A stretch of 64,000 bases of DNA from Nitrosococcus watsonii C-113 (GTDB lineage Bacteria > Pseudomonadota > Gammaproteobacteria > Nitrosococcales > Nitrosococcaceae), in assembly GCF_000143085.1 (NCBI RefSeq), contig NC_014315.1:248001-312000 (forward strand), given 5' to 3'. Positions 49,959 through 58,740 of this stretch are shown in pieces (within the stretch, counting starts at the first letter, position 1; every line of letters starts with the position of its first letter). The notes below the pieces were generated by a model that did not search any database, had not been told where the DNA came from, and saw only the letters and a list, made by a program, of their open reading frames with translations. A program made the position numbers and the translations under genes.

Positions 49959-51113
49959 CTATCTTGGCGGACGGTTAATGATAGGATAGGCAAGGCAAAA
50001 GGCGGCAATCCCAATGGCAGCGGCAGTTAGATAGGCGCTGCGAGGTTCCACGGCCCATAGCTGACCGCTGTAAAAACTTCCAAAAGCTCCCCCTGCGCCA
50101 AAGCCAAGGCTGCTGTAAAGAGCTTGCCCTCGGCCTTGGTGGGCACCGGTAAAGCGGTGGTGAATCCAATCGATGGCCGCGGCGTGGAAAGAACCGAAAG
50201 TGGCGGCATGCAAGATTTGCGCAAAGACCATCAAGGAAAATTGGGTGGGGAATAAGCCCACTAGCAGCCAACGGAGGCTTGCAAGCAGCAAGCTCCCGAG
50301 CAGCATCCAGCGGACGCCTAATGTTAGCAGCAAACGGTGCATAATAAGAAATAATCCTACCTCGGCGATGACTCCTAGGGCCCATAAATAACCGATGAGG
50401 CTACGGCTGTAACCATATCCTTCCATATATAGGGTATAAAAGGTGTAATAGGGGCCATGGCTGGCTTGCATCAGAAAAGCCGCCGCGAAGAAGGTCAGAA
50501 CTTCCGGTTTTTGCAACACTTCCCACAGGGAGCGGCAATCTTTGCGAGGGAGATTCATGTTACTTTCTGGCACCGTAAGGCTCACTAACCAAATACTAGC
50601 CATTAAGGTCAAAATTACGGTCGGCAAAAGATCTATACTCGCACGATCCAAGATAGCGCCAAGTAATGCCACGCTGAGGATAAAGCCCACCGAACCCCAG
50701 AGGCGAATCCGGCTGTAATGGTGGGTTTTCTTTCCAAGATGAGTTAGGGTAGTGACTTCAACTTGGGCTAATGTTCCATTCCAGAAGAAGCTAAAGACCA
50801 CCATTATCCCTGCTAGAGTCCAATAATCGTGATTTAGGTACACGGCGCTGAAGGCAAGAGCGGCCAGCAAAGAGGCCATACGGACGATCAACATACGTTT
50901 GCCGCTATAATCGGCAATATAGCTCCAGATATTAGGCGCTAAAACCCTAGTCGCCATAAGTAGAGCCATGAGTTCGCCAATCTTCTGGGGAGCAAATCCT
51001 AGAGACTGCAGGTAGAGGCTCCAATAGGGGAGCAGCGCACCTAGCGTTGCAAAGTAGAACAAATAGAACCCGGAGAGGCGCCAGTAGGGAGGCGTAGGAG
51101 TTTTTATTTGCAT
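49959..51113 (-). CDS. MFS transporter, HcaT-like (PPP family)
   Basis: A 384-residue twelve-helix transporter. The start (LSGFYLFYFATLGALLPYW) and the RIRLWGSVGFI motif between helices four and five match the MFS_1_like group that includes HcaT (3-phenylpropionate) and related carriers. Close functional assignment is not possible: many members in unrelated bacteria have unknown substrates. It is monocistronic and convergent with fba. The N-terminus has a short basic/Pro-rich lead. Confidence 0.8.
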   Translation of the reverse strand: MQIKTPTPPYWRLSGFYLFYFATLGALLPYWSLYLQSLGFAPQKIGELMALLMATRVLAPNIWSYIADYSGKRMLIVRMASLLAALAFSAVYLNHDYWTLAGIMVVFSFFWNGTLAQVEVTTLTHLGKKTHHYSRIRLWGSVGFILSVALLGAILDRASIDLLPTVILTLMASIWLVSLTVPESNMNLPRKDCRSLWEVLQKPEVLTFFAAAFLMQASHGPYYTFYTLYMEGYGYSRSLIGYLWALGVIAEVGLFLIMHRLLLTLGVRWMLLGSLLLASLRWLLVGLFPTQFSLMVFAQILHAATFGSFHAAAIDWIHHRFTGAHQGRGQALYSSLGFGAGGAFGSFYSGQLWAVEPRSAYLTAAAIGIAAFCLAYPIINRPPR

Positions 51114-51308
51114 GAGTTAGGAGAAAATCCAGCGGTTGGTGTGCTGGACTAAACAAAGATTAAACACCATGGAAAGGAAAGATCTACGCTATTTATAATG
51201 ATGAGTTATTGTACCAATACAAAATCAGATCGGCATTTACTCGGACAGGAGCCTGTCCAGGGACTAGAATTTGATCTAATCTAACTAGCCGAAATGGAGG
51301 AGTAGACC

Positions 51309-52244
51309 ATGGCGATAAAGAAAATCACCATTGTAGGCGCGGGTCGGGTAGGTGAAGCAACGGCTCAGTTCCTTGTCAAAAATGAGCTTTGCCAAGAATT
51401 GGTGTTACTTGATGTACAAGAGGGAGTCGCCCAAGGGGCTGCTCTGGATATTCAACAATCAGCACCCTTATTTGGTTTTGATGCTTGGGTAACGGGCTCA
51501 ACTAACTATGAGTTAATTGCAGACTCGGATTTAGTTGTGATCACGGCGGGTAAGCCAAGAAAACCAGGGATGTCCCGTTCTGATGTTTTGGATTCTAATC
51601 TTCCCATTATTACCGACATCATGAATAACGTGATGCGTTTTGCCCCGCAATCTTTAGTGATGATTGTAACTAACCCTGTGGATGTACTGACCTATCATGC
51701 CTGGCGTCACTGCGGTTGGGATCGAGCGCGGGTATTTGGCCAAGCAGGCGTATTGGACTCGGCACGGATGGCCAGTTTTATTGCCGGCGAGACGGGTTTA
51801 TCAGTTAAAGACATTTCGGCGATGGTACTAGGCGGGCATGGGGATACCATGCTGCCGCTTATTCGCTACACAACGATTGGTGGAATACCCTTGACTCATT
51901 TCCTTGAGCAAGAGGTCATTGAAAAAATTATCGATCGAACTCGCCATGGAGGCTTTGAAATTCTCCGCCTGCGGCAGACCAGCAGCGCCTACGATGCACC
52001 AGCAGCAGCTATTGCAGGGATGGTCGATGCAATTCGCCATAACCGCAAGCGTATCCTACCCTGCGTGGCGATCCTGGAAGGCGAGTATGGTGAAAACGAA
52101 GTGGCGATGGGAGTTCCCAGCATCCTGGGAGGGGACGGCTTAGAGCGTATTGTGGAATTACCCCTGACCGAAGAAGAACAAGGGCAATTTAAGCGCTCGG
52201 TAGAGGCTATTCGGTCTGATCTTACTCACCTTACAAGGACTTAA
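51309..52244 (+). CDS. mdh: Malate dehydrogenase
   Basis: A 311-residue NAD-dependent dehydrogenase of the lactate/malate family (type 3 malate dehydrogenase). The Rossmann motif is VGAGRVGEATA with a following Asp (LLDVQEG) selecting NAD. The substrate loop TAGKPRKPGMSRSD has the Arg typical of malate enzymes, and the catalytic His is in LGGHGDTM. It interconverts malate and oxaloacetate in the TCA cycle. A strong GGAGGAG ribosome site is present. It is convergent with mgtE. Confidence 0.92.
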   Translation: MAIKKITIVGAGRVGEATAQFLVKNELCQELVLLDVQEGVAQGAALDIQQSAPLFGFDAWVTGSTNYELIADSDLVVITAGKPRKPGMSRSDVLDSNLPIITDIMNNVMRFAPQSLVMIVTNPVDVLTYHAWRHCGWDRARVFGQAGVLDSARMASFIAGETGLSVKDISAMVLGGHGDTMLPLIRYTTIGGIPLTHFLEQEVIEKIIDRTRHGGFEILRLRQTSSAYDAPAAAIAGMVDAIRHNRKRILPCVAILEGEYGENEVAMGVPSILGGDGLERIVELPLTEEEQGQFKRSVEAIRSDLTHLTRT

Positions 52245-52308
52245 GGAGGGAACGGGGGATAGATAATGTCTCCTTTAAAACATTGATCGTTTGGTTTTCC
52301 TGGCCCTG

Positions 52309-52400
52309 AATGGCGCCATAAGCTTCGGACCGCCTTCAGACCAGGAAGGGGGCAAAAGGCCGGCAATAGGCAAGGACCAGAGTAGTTTTATAGCGCCATT
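52309..52400. other. Inverted repeat around a possible structured RNA
   Basis: AATGGCGCCATA (52309-52320) and TATAGCGCCATT (52389-52400) match at 11 of 12 positions and could close a ~92-base element between mdh and mgtE. The interior is G-rich with smaller complementary pieces. It might be a terminator region for either convergent gene or an unannotated RNA. Confidence 0.35.
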
Positions 52401-52429
52401 ATTTCCCTAACCCTAGATTAGGTTCTTAG

Positions 52430-53788
52430 TCAAACTAAAAAAAGCGTTGCAAACCCTAGAAAGGCCATGAAGCCCACTACATCGGTGATGGTGGTAAGGA
52501 GGACGCCTCCAGCCAGGGCCGGGTCAGCCCCTATCCGCCGTAAAAAAAGCGGAACAACAACCCCTGAAAGGGCAGCGAAAATTAGATTGATAATGATGGC
52601 GGACCCAATCAAAATACCTAATCCAATTCCTTCAAACCAGATAGCAGAGACTACGCCTATGACCGCTGCCCACAGGAGACCATTAAGGGCTCCCAAGGCT
52701 AGCTCTTTGCCTAGAAGCCAGCGGATATTGCTTTGATTAAGATAGCCAAGGGCAGTAGCGCGGATGATCAAGGTAAGCGTTTGACTGCCAGCAATGCCTC
52801 CCATGCTGGCCACGATGGGCATGAGTACCGCCAGGGCCACTTGCTTCTGGATAGTTGCCTCAAACAGTCCAATAACCCAGGCTGCGAGGAAGGCGGTCAT
52901 CAGATTGATCCCCAACCAGAGGGAACGTCGCCGCAGGCTGATCAGCGCCGGGGCAAATGTATCCTCATCCTCAGTAAATCCCGCCATATTCATCAAGGAG
53001 CGATCCGCCTCGTCTCGAATCACGTCAACCACGTCATCAATAGTGATTCGGCCCAGTAATTTTCCCTTCTCATCCACAATAGGCGCCGAAATCAAGTCTT
53101 GTTTCTCAAAGCGTTGGGCTACCTCAGCAGCAGGCAGCAAGGCAGGAATGCTTTCTACGCCATGGGACATTACTTCCGTTACTGTCAGTTCCCGTTTTCG
53201 CGTTAGCAGCGTAGTAAGCTGTAATATTCCTTGGTATTTATCTTCCCGGTCCACGACGAACAAGCTGTCTGTGGCGTCGGGTAGCGTTCCTAGGAGACGC
53301 AGGTAGCGATGGACGACATCTAGGGTGACATCAGCGCGAACGGTGATGGTATCGGTATTCATGAGGCCGCCTGCGGTATCTTCCGGGTAGGAGAGTACGG
53401 TTTCCAAGCGGTGCCGATTCTGAGCATCCATAGTATGCAAAACCTGTTCGATTGCTGCTTCGGGCAGATCCCGAAGAATGCTAGCCAAATCGTCGGGGTC
53501 CAGGTCCTCTGTCAGCGAAGCCAGATCTGCTACCGCAATATTGTCCATGAGATCGGAACGCACCTCATCGCCAACATAGCTTAAAACTTCACCCCGATGG
53601 TCGGTGCTCACGAACCGCCAGGCTAAATGCCGGGTTGAGGGCGGCAGTGACTCTAGTAAATGAGCAACTTCAGCAGGATGCAGGCTGCTGAGCAGGCGCC
53701 GTAGGCGCACCATGCGGCCGCTTTCAAGTGCCGCTGCCAGGGCATTTAAGTGCTCGTTTCCCCTTCCTGGGGAGGTGGATTGCAGCAT
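52430..53788 (-). CDS. mgtE: Magnesium transporter MgtE
   Basis: MgtE is a magnesium channel gated by cytoplasmic magnesium. The 452-residue protein has an N-terminal helical domain (residues 1-130), two CBS domains (about 135-255, with YPEDTAGGLMNTD linking) and five C-terminal membrane segments containing PIVASMGGIAGSQ, the ion-pathway signature. It lies 169 bp after ptsI on the same strand, an arrangement also found in other proteobacterial rpoN-pts clusters. No magnesium riboswitch was recognised. Confidence 0.95.
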   Translation of the reverse strand: MLQSTSPGRGNEHLNALAAALESGRMVRLRRLLSSLHPAEVAHLLESLPPSTRHLAWRFVSTDHRGEVLSYVGDEVRSDLMDNIAVADLASLTEDLDPDDLASILRDLPEAAIEQVLHTMDAQNRHRLETVLSYPEDTAGGLMNTDTITVRADVTLDVVHRYLRLLGTLPDATDSLFVVDREDKYQGILQLTTLLTRKRELTVTEVMSHGVESIPALLPAAEVAQRFEKQDLISAPIVDEKGKLLGRITIDDVVDVIRDEADRSLMNMAGFTEDEDTFAPALISLRRRSLWLGINLMTAFLAAWVIGLFEATIQKQVALAVLMPIVASMGGIAGSQTLTLIIRATALGYLNQSNIRWLLGKELALGALNGLLWAAVIGVVSAIWFEGIGLGILIGSAIIINLIFAALSGVVVPLFLRRIGADPALAGGVLLTTITDVVGFMAFLGFATLFLV

Positions 53789-53957
53789 GAGTAACTCCTC
53801 GTATTGAATTAATGAGGATAGAGGAAACAGGTTTGAAGTATTTTATATTCTACAGAGGGATGGGAGGAGTTGGACACCATTATAGTTTAAGCAGAGTAAA
53901 AATTTGGAGAAGCGAGTTTAATGGATTAGAGGAAAAGGTGTTTGCTCTTAAGAGGAA

Positions 53958-55706
53958 TTAATTGGGTAGGTCTTCATTAATTTGTTCTAATAGCACTTGC
54001 ATTTCCGAGAGATCGCAGCATTCTAAAATCTGCTGAGTTAATTTCTTTAGCTTGCGTTGATCGCTTTCGGTAATCACCTGTTTGACCTCCAATAGGGAGG
54101 CGGGGTGCATACTAAAATCTCGCAATCCTAACGCTAACAGCAGTCGAGTATAGTGAATGTCTCCCGCCATTTCTCCGCAGAGGGAGACTGCCGTGCCTGT
54201 TTTTTCTCCGGCAGCGATGGTGTGATGGATGAGATGCAGGACTGCTGGATGCAAGGGACTATAGAGGTAGTTCACCTCATCATCAATACGGTCAATGGCA
54301 AGCGTATATTGAGTGAGATCATTGGTACCGATGGAAAGGAAATCCAGGTGGCGGGCGAAAGCCTCGGCACAAATAGCCGTAGCGGGAACTTCAATCATAG
54401 CGCCTACTGGCAAGGCGGGGTCATATTTCAGTCCTTGGTGTTTAAGTTCCCGTTTGCAGTCCTCTAATAATGCCATGACCTGGGTCAGTTCCTGGAGGGT
54501 GCAGATCATCGGTAATAGCAACCGCACGGGACCCTGTGCCGAGGCCCGGAGAATGGCCCGTAATTGGGGGCGAAATAGCCCTGGTTTTCGCAAGCATAGG
54601 CGAATAGCACGCAGTCCTAAGGCGGGGTTAGTGGCAATCGAGGCATTACTATGGCTTCCATCCACCGTCTTGTCAGCACCCAGATCGACCGTACGAATGT
54701 TTACCGGTCCTCCCTTCATGGCTTCCACCACCCGCGCATAGGCTTTTAGCTGTTCTTCTTCGTCGGGAAGAGTAGTACGATTCATGTATAAAAATTCAGT
54801 GCGGTAGAGGCCGATTCCCTCGGCGCCAGAATCAGCCACGAGAGGTAAATCTTCCGGCAATTCAATGTTAGCCTCCAGCGTAATGGGTTGTCCTTCAAGG
54901 GTAACCGCAGGCTGACTCCGAAATGCTGCTAGAGCTGCTAACCGGTGTTGTTGGTTGGCCCGTCTTTGCTGAAATTTCTTAATAAGGGAGTCATCGACTC
55001 CTGCAAGCAAGATTCCTTGTCCGCCATCGATGATGAGTAATTCATCATCTTGGATGTAACGGCGTGCGCTGCGTAGGCCAACGATAGCAGGAATACCCAA
55101 GCTACGAGCAAGAATACTGGTATGAGAATTAGCACCGCCACGTTCAGTGGCAAAACCACCTACTTGCTGTTGCTGCATCAGGACAATATCCGCCGGGGTT
55201 AAGTCGTCGGCTAATAAAATATATCCTTTAAGGCGGCCGCTAGGGGCTTCGTGGTAGGGGCTTTCCTGATTAGTGAGTGTGCGTAGAATGCGGTTAACGA
55301 CATGATCTACATCGTTTTTGCGGGTACGAAGATAAGAATCGTCCATTTCATCAAAGACGCTGACCAGAGCGTCACGCTGTAGTTTAAGCGCCCATTCGGC
55401 ATTGCAGTGCCTGGTTATTATAAGTTCCACAGGTACAGTAGCCAGTGCTTTGTCTTCGAGCATGAGCAGGTGGGTGCTGATAAAAGCAGCGATATCGGTC
55501 GAGATATTATTCGGAATTTGCTCTTGGATAGACTGTAGCTGCACCTTGGCAGTAGCCAGTGCCGCTTGGTACCGTTGAACTTCACTTTCGATAAGATTCG
55601 ATGGCAGGATGTACTCACTGACTTCGGGTTGATCGCGGGAAAGCATATGGACTTTACCGATAGCAACGCCTCGGGAGACACCGATCCCATGCAGTTCAAG
55701 GGTCAT
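53958..55706 (-). CDS. ptsI: Phosphoenolpyruvate-protein phosphotransferase (enzyme I)
   Basis: Enzyme I takes phosphate from phosphoenolpyruvate and passes it to HPr. The 582-residue protein has the phosphorylated His in TERGGANSHTSILAR (about residue 194), the PEP-binding GAEGIGLYRTEFLYM and the C-terminal FLSIGTNDLTQYTLAIDR. It lacks a GAF domain, so it is the ptsI type, not PtsP. It follows HPr by 51 bases. With no sugar permease nearby, it probably feeds a regulatory chain. Confidence 0.96.
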   Translation of the reverse strand: MTLELHGIGVSRGVAIGKVHMLSRDQPEVSEYILPSNLIESEVQRYQAALATAKVQLQSIQEQIPNNISTDIAAFISTHLLMLEDKALATVPVELIITRHCNAEWALKLQRDALVSVFDEMDDSYLRTRKNDVDHVVNRILRTLTNQESPYHEAPSGRLKGYILLADDLTPADIVLMQQQQVGGFATERGGANSHTSILARSLGIPAIVGLRSARRYIQDDELLIIDGGQGILLAGVDDSLIKKFQQRRANQQHRLAALAAFRSQPAVTLEGQPITLEANIELPEDLPLVADSGAEGIGLYRTEFLYMNRTTLPDEEEQLKAYARVVEAMKGGPVNIRTVDLGADKTVDGSHSNASIATNPALGLRAIRLCLRKPGLFRPQLRAILRASAQGPVRLLLPMICTLQELTQVMALLEDCKRELKHQGLKYDPALPVGAMIEVPATAICAEAFARHLDFLSIGTNDLTQYTLAIDRIDDEVNYLYSPLHPAVLHLIHHTIAAGEKTGTAVSLCGEMAGDIHYTRLLLALGLRDFSMHPASLLEVKQVITESDQRKLKKLTQQILECCDLSEMQVLLEQINEDLPN

Positions 55707-55757
55707 TGCAAGACCCTAAAGCAATTTTGTCCCCTAATAAGAGGATGGGGCTTGCTA

Positions 55758-56027
55758 TTATTCATGCTCTCCAAATCGCTTATTGACCAGCGCCTGTAAC
55801 TGTTCTAGCGCTTCCTTCTCATCTGGCCCCGAGGCGACAATAGACAGGCGCGTTCCCTGAGAGGCGGCTAGCATCATTACCCCCATGATGCTTTTTCCAT
55901 TGACTTCCTTTGTTCCCCGTTGAATACGTATCTCGCTTTTAAAGCGTGATGCTAGCGTGACGAATTTGGCTGCGGCGCGGGCATGTAGTCCCAGTTTATT
56001 AATAATAGTCACCTCATTTTGTGTCAT
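55758..56027 (-). CDS. ptsH: Phosphocarrier protein HPr
   Basis: The 89-residue HPr carries phosphate on His15, in NKLGLHARAAAKF. Ser46 in VNGKSIMGVMML is the regulatory site phosphorylated by HPr kinase in bacteria that have one, and an hprK homologue is three genes upstream. Length and motifs are complete. Its start overlaps the end of the EIIA gene by 14 bases, so translation is coupled. Confidence 0.97.
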   Translation of the reverse strand: MTQNEVTIINKLGLHARAAAKFVTLASRFKSEIRIQRGTKEVNGKSIMGVMMLAASQGTRLSIVASGPDEKEALEQLQALVNKRFGEHE

Positions 56028-56430
56028 CCTGTGTCCTCATTGTGGTGGGGCAGGCGCAAACTCCTTCACGCCCACCGCTTACTGCCTTTTCTGTCAGTTT
56101 AGTGAGGCTCAAACGAGGGTAATTTAGCACCCGTATTAGCATCGGTAAGTTCAGACCCGTAACGACCTGCACCTGCTGTTCATTCGCCACGTAGCAGGCG
56201 ATATTGCTGGGGGTGGAACCGTACATATCGGTGAGCACCAAAACTCCTTGGCCCATGTTCAGGCAGTTTATCATCTCTTTTGCTTGCCGCTGTAAGGCAT
56301 CGGGGTGAGAAGCACGGGTAACTCGGAGTATTTTGAGCTGGAGGGGACAGCTTCCCAGCATGTCATTGGCCGTATCTAATAAGGATGAGCCAATATTGCC
56401 GTGAGTGATGATCAGCACGCCAACGGTCAT
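56014..56430 (-). CDS. PTS mannose-family EIIA protein
   Basis: A 138-residue single-domain EIIA of the mannose/sorbose family. MTVGVLIITHGNIGSSLL carries the phosphorylated His10, and LTDMYGSTPSNIA is the second conserved site. It has no fused EIIB and no membrane partner in the window, as in the regulatory PTS clusters of other beta- and gammaproteobacteria. The start is the ATG at 56430, which overlaps the rapZ stop as ATGA; the frame runs further upstream inside rapZ but lacks homology there. Confidence 0.92.
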   Translation of the reverse strand: MTVGVLIITHGNIGSSLLDTANDMLGSCPLQLKILRVTRASHPDALQRQAKEMINCLNMGQGVLVLTDMYGSTPSNIACYVANEQQVQVVTGLNLPMLIRVLNYPRLSLTKLTEKAVSGGREGVCACPTTMRTQDDTK

Positions 56431-57272
56431 GATAACTCCCGGTGGCGGCAAAGTACTCGAGCATGCAAGGAGTGGAAATGGGCTTTGAGCTGCTCGGCTA
56501 AATAAACTGAACGATGCTGCCCCCCTGTGCATCCGATAGCCACAGTCAAGTAACTGCGATTGGTGTTTTGAAACCGCTGCAGCCAATGTTGTAGGAAGGT
56601 AATCAAGTCCCGCTGCATTTGGGTGACTGTCTTATGACGCTTGAGGTAGGCAATTACTTCTGAGTCACGACCACTTAAAGGACGCAAATGAGGTTCCCAG
56701 TGGGGGTTGGGAAGACAGCGAACATCAAACACAAAGTCAGCGTCGAGGGGAACCCCATGTTTGTAGCCAAAAGATTGGAATAGTAGCGACATCCCTGGAC
56801 GTACGCTGTCGTCAATCCGCTCACTGATTAAGTCCCGGAGTTGATGTACTGTGGTACAGGTAGTGTCGATCCTGAGATCGGCCTTTTCAGCAATGGTTTC
56901 TAATAAGGCCCGCTCGCAGCGAATTGCCTCGGCTAGGGGAATATGGCTCAGTGGATGCTTGCGGCGAGTTTCGCTAAAGCGTTTAAGAAGCGTCGCATCA
57001 CTGGCATCAAGGAAAATGATATGGCAGTGGATTCCCGCCTTTTCTATTTCCTCCAGAATCTGCGGAAACTGCTGTAATTCCTGAGGAAGATTGCGGGCAT
57101 CAATACCGACGGCGGCACGGAGCTGGCGGGCGTCCTGCTGCATCTTCTTGGCAAAGGTGGGAAGGAGGTAAATAGGCAGGTTATCAATGCAGTAGTAATC
57201 CCGATCTTCTAAGGCGTGGAGGGCAATACTTTTGCCTGATCCTGATACACCACTGATAATAAGCAATTTCAT
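56427..57272 (-). CDS. rapZ: RNase adapter RapZ
   Basis: RapZ is a nucleotide-binding RNA-binding protein that in E. coli brings the small RNA GlmZ to RNase E and so controls glucosamine-6-phosphate synthase. The 281-residue protein has Walker A GVSGSGKS at the start, IGIDARN-like VGIDARNLP, and the C-terminal IGCTGGQHRSVYLAEQL. It sits in the usual rpoN-hpf-ptsN-rapZ order. RNase E is also encoded in this window, although GlmZ was not found. Confidence 0.96.
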   Translation of the reverse strand: MKLLIISGVSGSGKSIALHALEDRDYYCIDNLPIYLLPTFAKKMQQDARQLRAAVGIDARNLPQELQQFPQILEEIEKAGIHCHIIFLDASDATLLKRFSETRRKHPLSHIPLAEAIRCERALLETIAEKADLRIDTTCTTVHQLRDLISERIDDSVRPGMSLLFQSFGYKHGVPLDADFVFDVRCLPNPHWEPHLRPLSGRDSEVIAYLKRHKTVTQMQRDLITFLQHWLQRFQNTNRSYLTVAIGCTGGQHRSVYLAEQLKAHFHSLHARVLCRHRELS

Positions 57273-57331
57273 GAGTACTTTGCCGGTTCTCCTTCATCAA
57301 ATGATCAAATCCCTAAGGCGCTCTCCTGCTT

Positions 57332-57889
57332 TTACCTGGATGAGAGGGGGGTGAGTAGCTCTTGTTGCCGCTGCTGCAGCTCAAGTAATGCATCGTAACC
57401 TTTAATCCGCAGTTGATGGTCTTGGACCGCCGTTTCTATCACTGTGGCTGGCTGCATAGTACCCATTAGAGGCAGGGTGATCTCAGGTACTTTCACCTTT
57501 AACCGCTCCCACTGGCCTAGGTTGCGGGTGAGGGGTTCGATGGGTTTGCTAGGGATAAGGTGGATGACGAGATCAAGAAGGTGCTGCACGGCAATAGCTT
57601 GCTCGCCGTAGATAGCACGAATATTGATAGCCCCCAAACCAGGTACAGCTAGAAAATCCTGCAATAGATGGGGACAGCTACCCACTAATCGGGCCGCTGA
57701 CGTGCGTTGAAAGAGAGGGGCATCGTCTGCTATTAAACGATGCCCCCGCCTGATTAATTCTAGAGCTAGGCTGCTTTTACCAACGCTGTTTTCTCCCGTT
57801 AATAGAACGCCACAGTCAAATATTATGAGCAGTACGCCGTGGCTTGTCATCTTATTTTCATTAGGGTTGCTCACGCCCTGCAATCTCAC
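57332..57889 (-). CDS. hprK: Truncated HPr kinase/phosphorylase homologue
   Basis: A 185-residue homologue of the C-terminal half of HPr kinase, which phosphorylates HPr on Ser46. Walker A is TGENSVGKSS and the catalytic ADD motif is in HRLIADDAP. The second signature is changed: PGLGAINIRAIYG without the usual Glu-x-Arg before GLG, and the GRN motif near the end reads MQP. The N-terminal domain of full-length enzymes (about 310 residues) is absent, as in alphaproteobacterial short forms. A GTG at 57889 overlaps the ptsN stop as GTGA and is the preferred start; ATG at 57850 is an alternative. Activity is therefore uncertain. Confidence 0.8.
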   Translation of the reverse strand: MRLQGVSNPNENKMTSHGVLLIIFDCGVLLTGENSVGKSSLALELIRRGHRLIADDAPLFQRTSAARLVGSCPHLLQDFLAVPGLGAINIRAIYGEQAIAVQHLLDLVIHLIPSKPIEPLTRNLGQWERLKVKVPEITLPLMGTMQPATVIETAVQDHQLRIKGYDALLELQQRQQELLTPLSSR

Positions 57890-58371
57890 TTGGTAGCAAC
57901 ATTCGAGGGAGTGGAGTTCTGCTCCCATTCTTTCAGAGTTTCCAGGAGAACATTTGGGTCTTTAGCTTTCCGCAGGTAGGCACATAGCTCCGGATCACGA
58001 AACATTTCTGCTAACCGGGCGAGCAATTGCACGTGGATTTGCGTTGATTCTTCAGGTACCAGCAGAGCGCAGAATATATCCACCGGCTGCTGATCCATGG
58101 CATCGAAATCAATTCCCTGGTCTAGGCAGATTAAAGCCGCTAACGTGTGTTGATTGCCTTTCATGCGGGCATGGGGAATGGCGATTCCATGTCCTAAACC
58201 TGTGCTGCCAAGTCGTTCCCTAGCAAGCAGGCAATCAAAGATATCCGTTGAATTCAGGTTATCCGCGCCTCGGGCGAGCAGTTCACTAAGCTGTTCTAGA
58301 ACCCGCTTTTTGCTGCTTGCAAGGGTGCCAGCAGCAACTTGATCGGGACCAAGGAGCTTGGTAATTTGCAT
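57886..58371 (-). CDS. ptsN: PTS-Ntr EIIA protein PtsN
   Basis: PtsN is the phosphate-accepting EIIA of the regulatory PTS, which affects potassium uptake and other processes rather than sugar transport. The 161-residue protein has the active His67 in GHGIAIPHARM. It is in the usual position after hpf (13-base gap). Its stop codon TGA overlaps a GTG start of the hprK homologue, so both are probably translated together. Confidence 0.95.
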   Translation of the reverse strand: MQITKLLGPDQVAAGTLASSKKRVLEQLSELLARGADNLNSTDIFDCLLARERLGSTGLGHGIAIPHARMKGNQHTLAALICLDQGIDFDAMDQQPVDIFCALLVPEESTQIHVQLLARLAEMFRDPELCAYLRKAKDPNVLLETLKEWEQNSTPSNVATK

Positions 58372-58384
58372 AACCTTGGTTGGC

Positions 58385-58711
58385 CTATCCTTGCTGCTGT
58401 TTTTTTATTATGCCCTCGCTCCGGCGATGGTCGGTTAGCTTTTCCCGGTGTTTTTTTATTTGCCGATCTAGTTTGTCTGTCAGATCATCTATGGCTGCAT
58501 ACATATCCTCATCCTCAGCAGAGGCGAATACATTGGCGCCACTAAGATGCAGGGTTGCTTCCGCTTTCTGCCTCATTTTTTCTACACTGAGGACTATATG
58601 AAGGTGAATCAATTGGTCAAAGTGGCGTTCTAAACGCTCGCACTTATTTTCTATATAGTTGCGTAGTGCTTGCGTAATCTCAATGCGATTGCCAGTGATA
58701 TTGACTTGCAT
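58385..58711 (-). CDS. hpf: Ribosome hibernation promoting factor (short HPF)
   Basis: The 108-residue protein is the short HPF/YfiA-like type, which binds 30S subunits and helps form inactive 100S ribosomes in resting cells. The MQVNITGNRIEITQALRNYI start and the EDMYAAIDDLTDKLDRQIKKHREKL helix are typical. It lies 29 bases after rpoN and 13 before ptsN, the conserved rpoN operon order. Confidence 0.95.
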   Translation of the reverse strand: MQVNITGNRIEITQALRNYIENKCERLERHFDQLIHLHIVLSVEKMRQKAEATLHLSGANVFASAEDEDMYAAIDDLTDKLDRQIKKHREKLTDHRRSEGIIKKQQQG

Positions 58712-58740
58712 GGGCTGCTCCCTATTTTGTTTGCCGTTAT

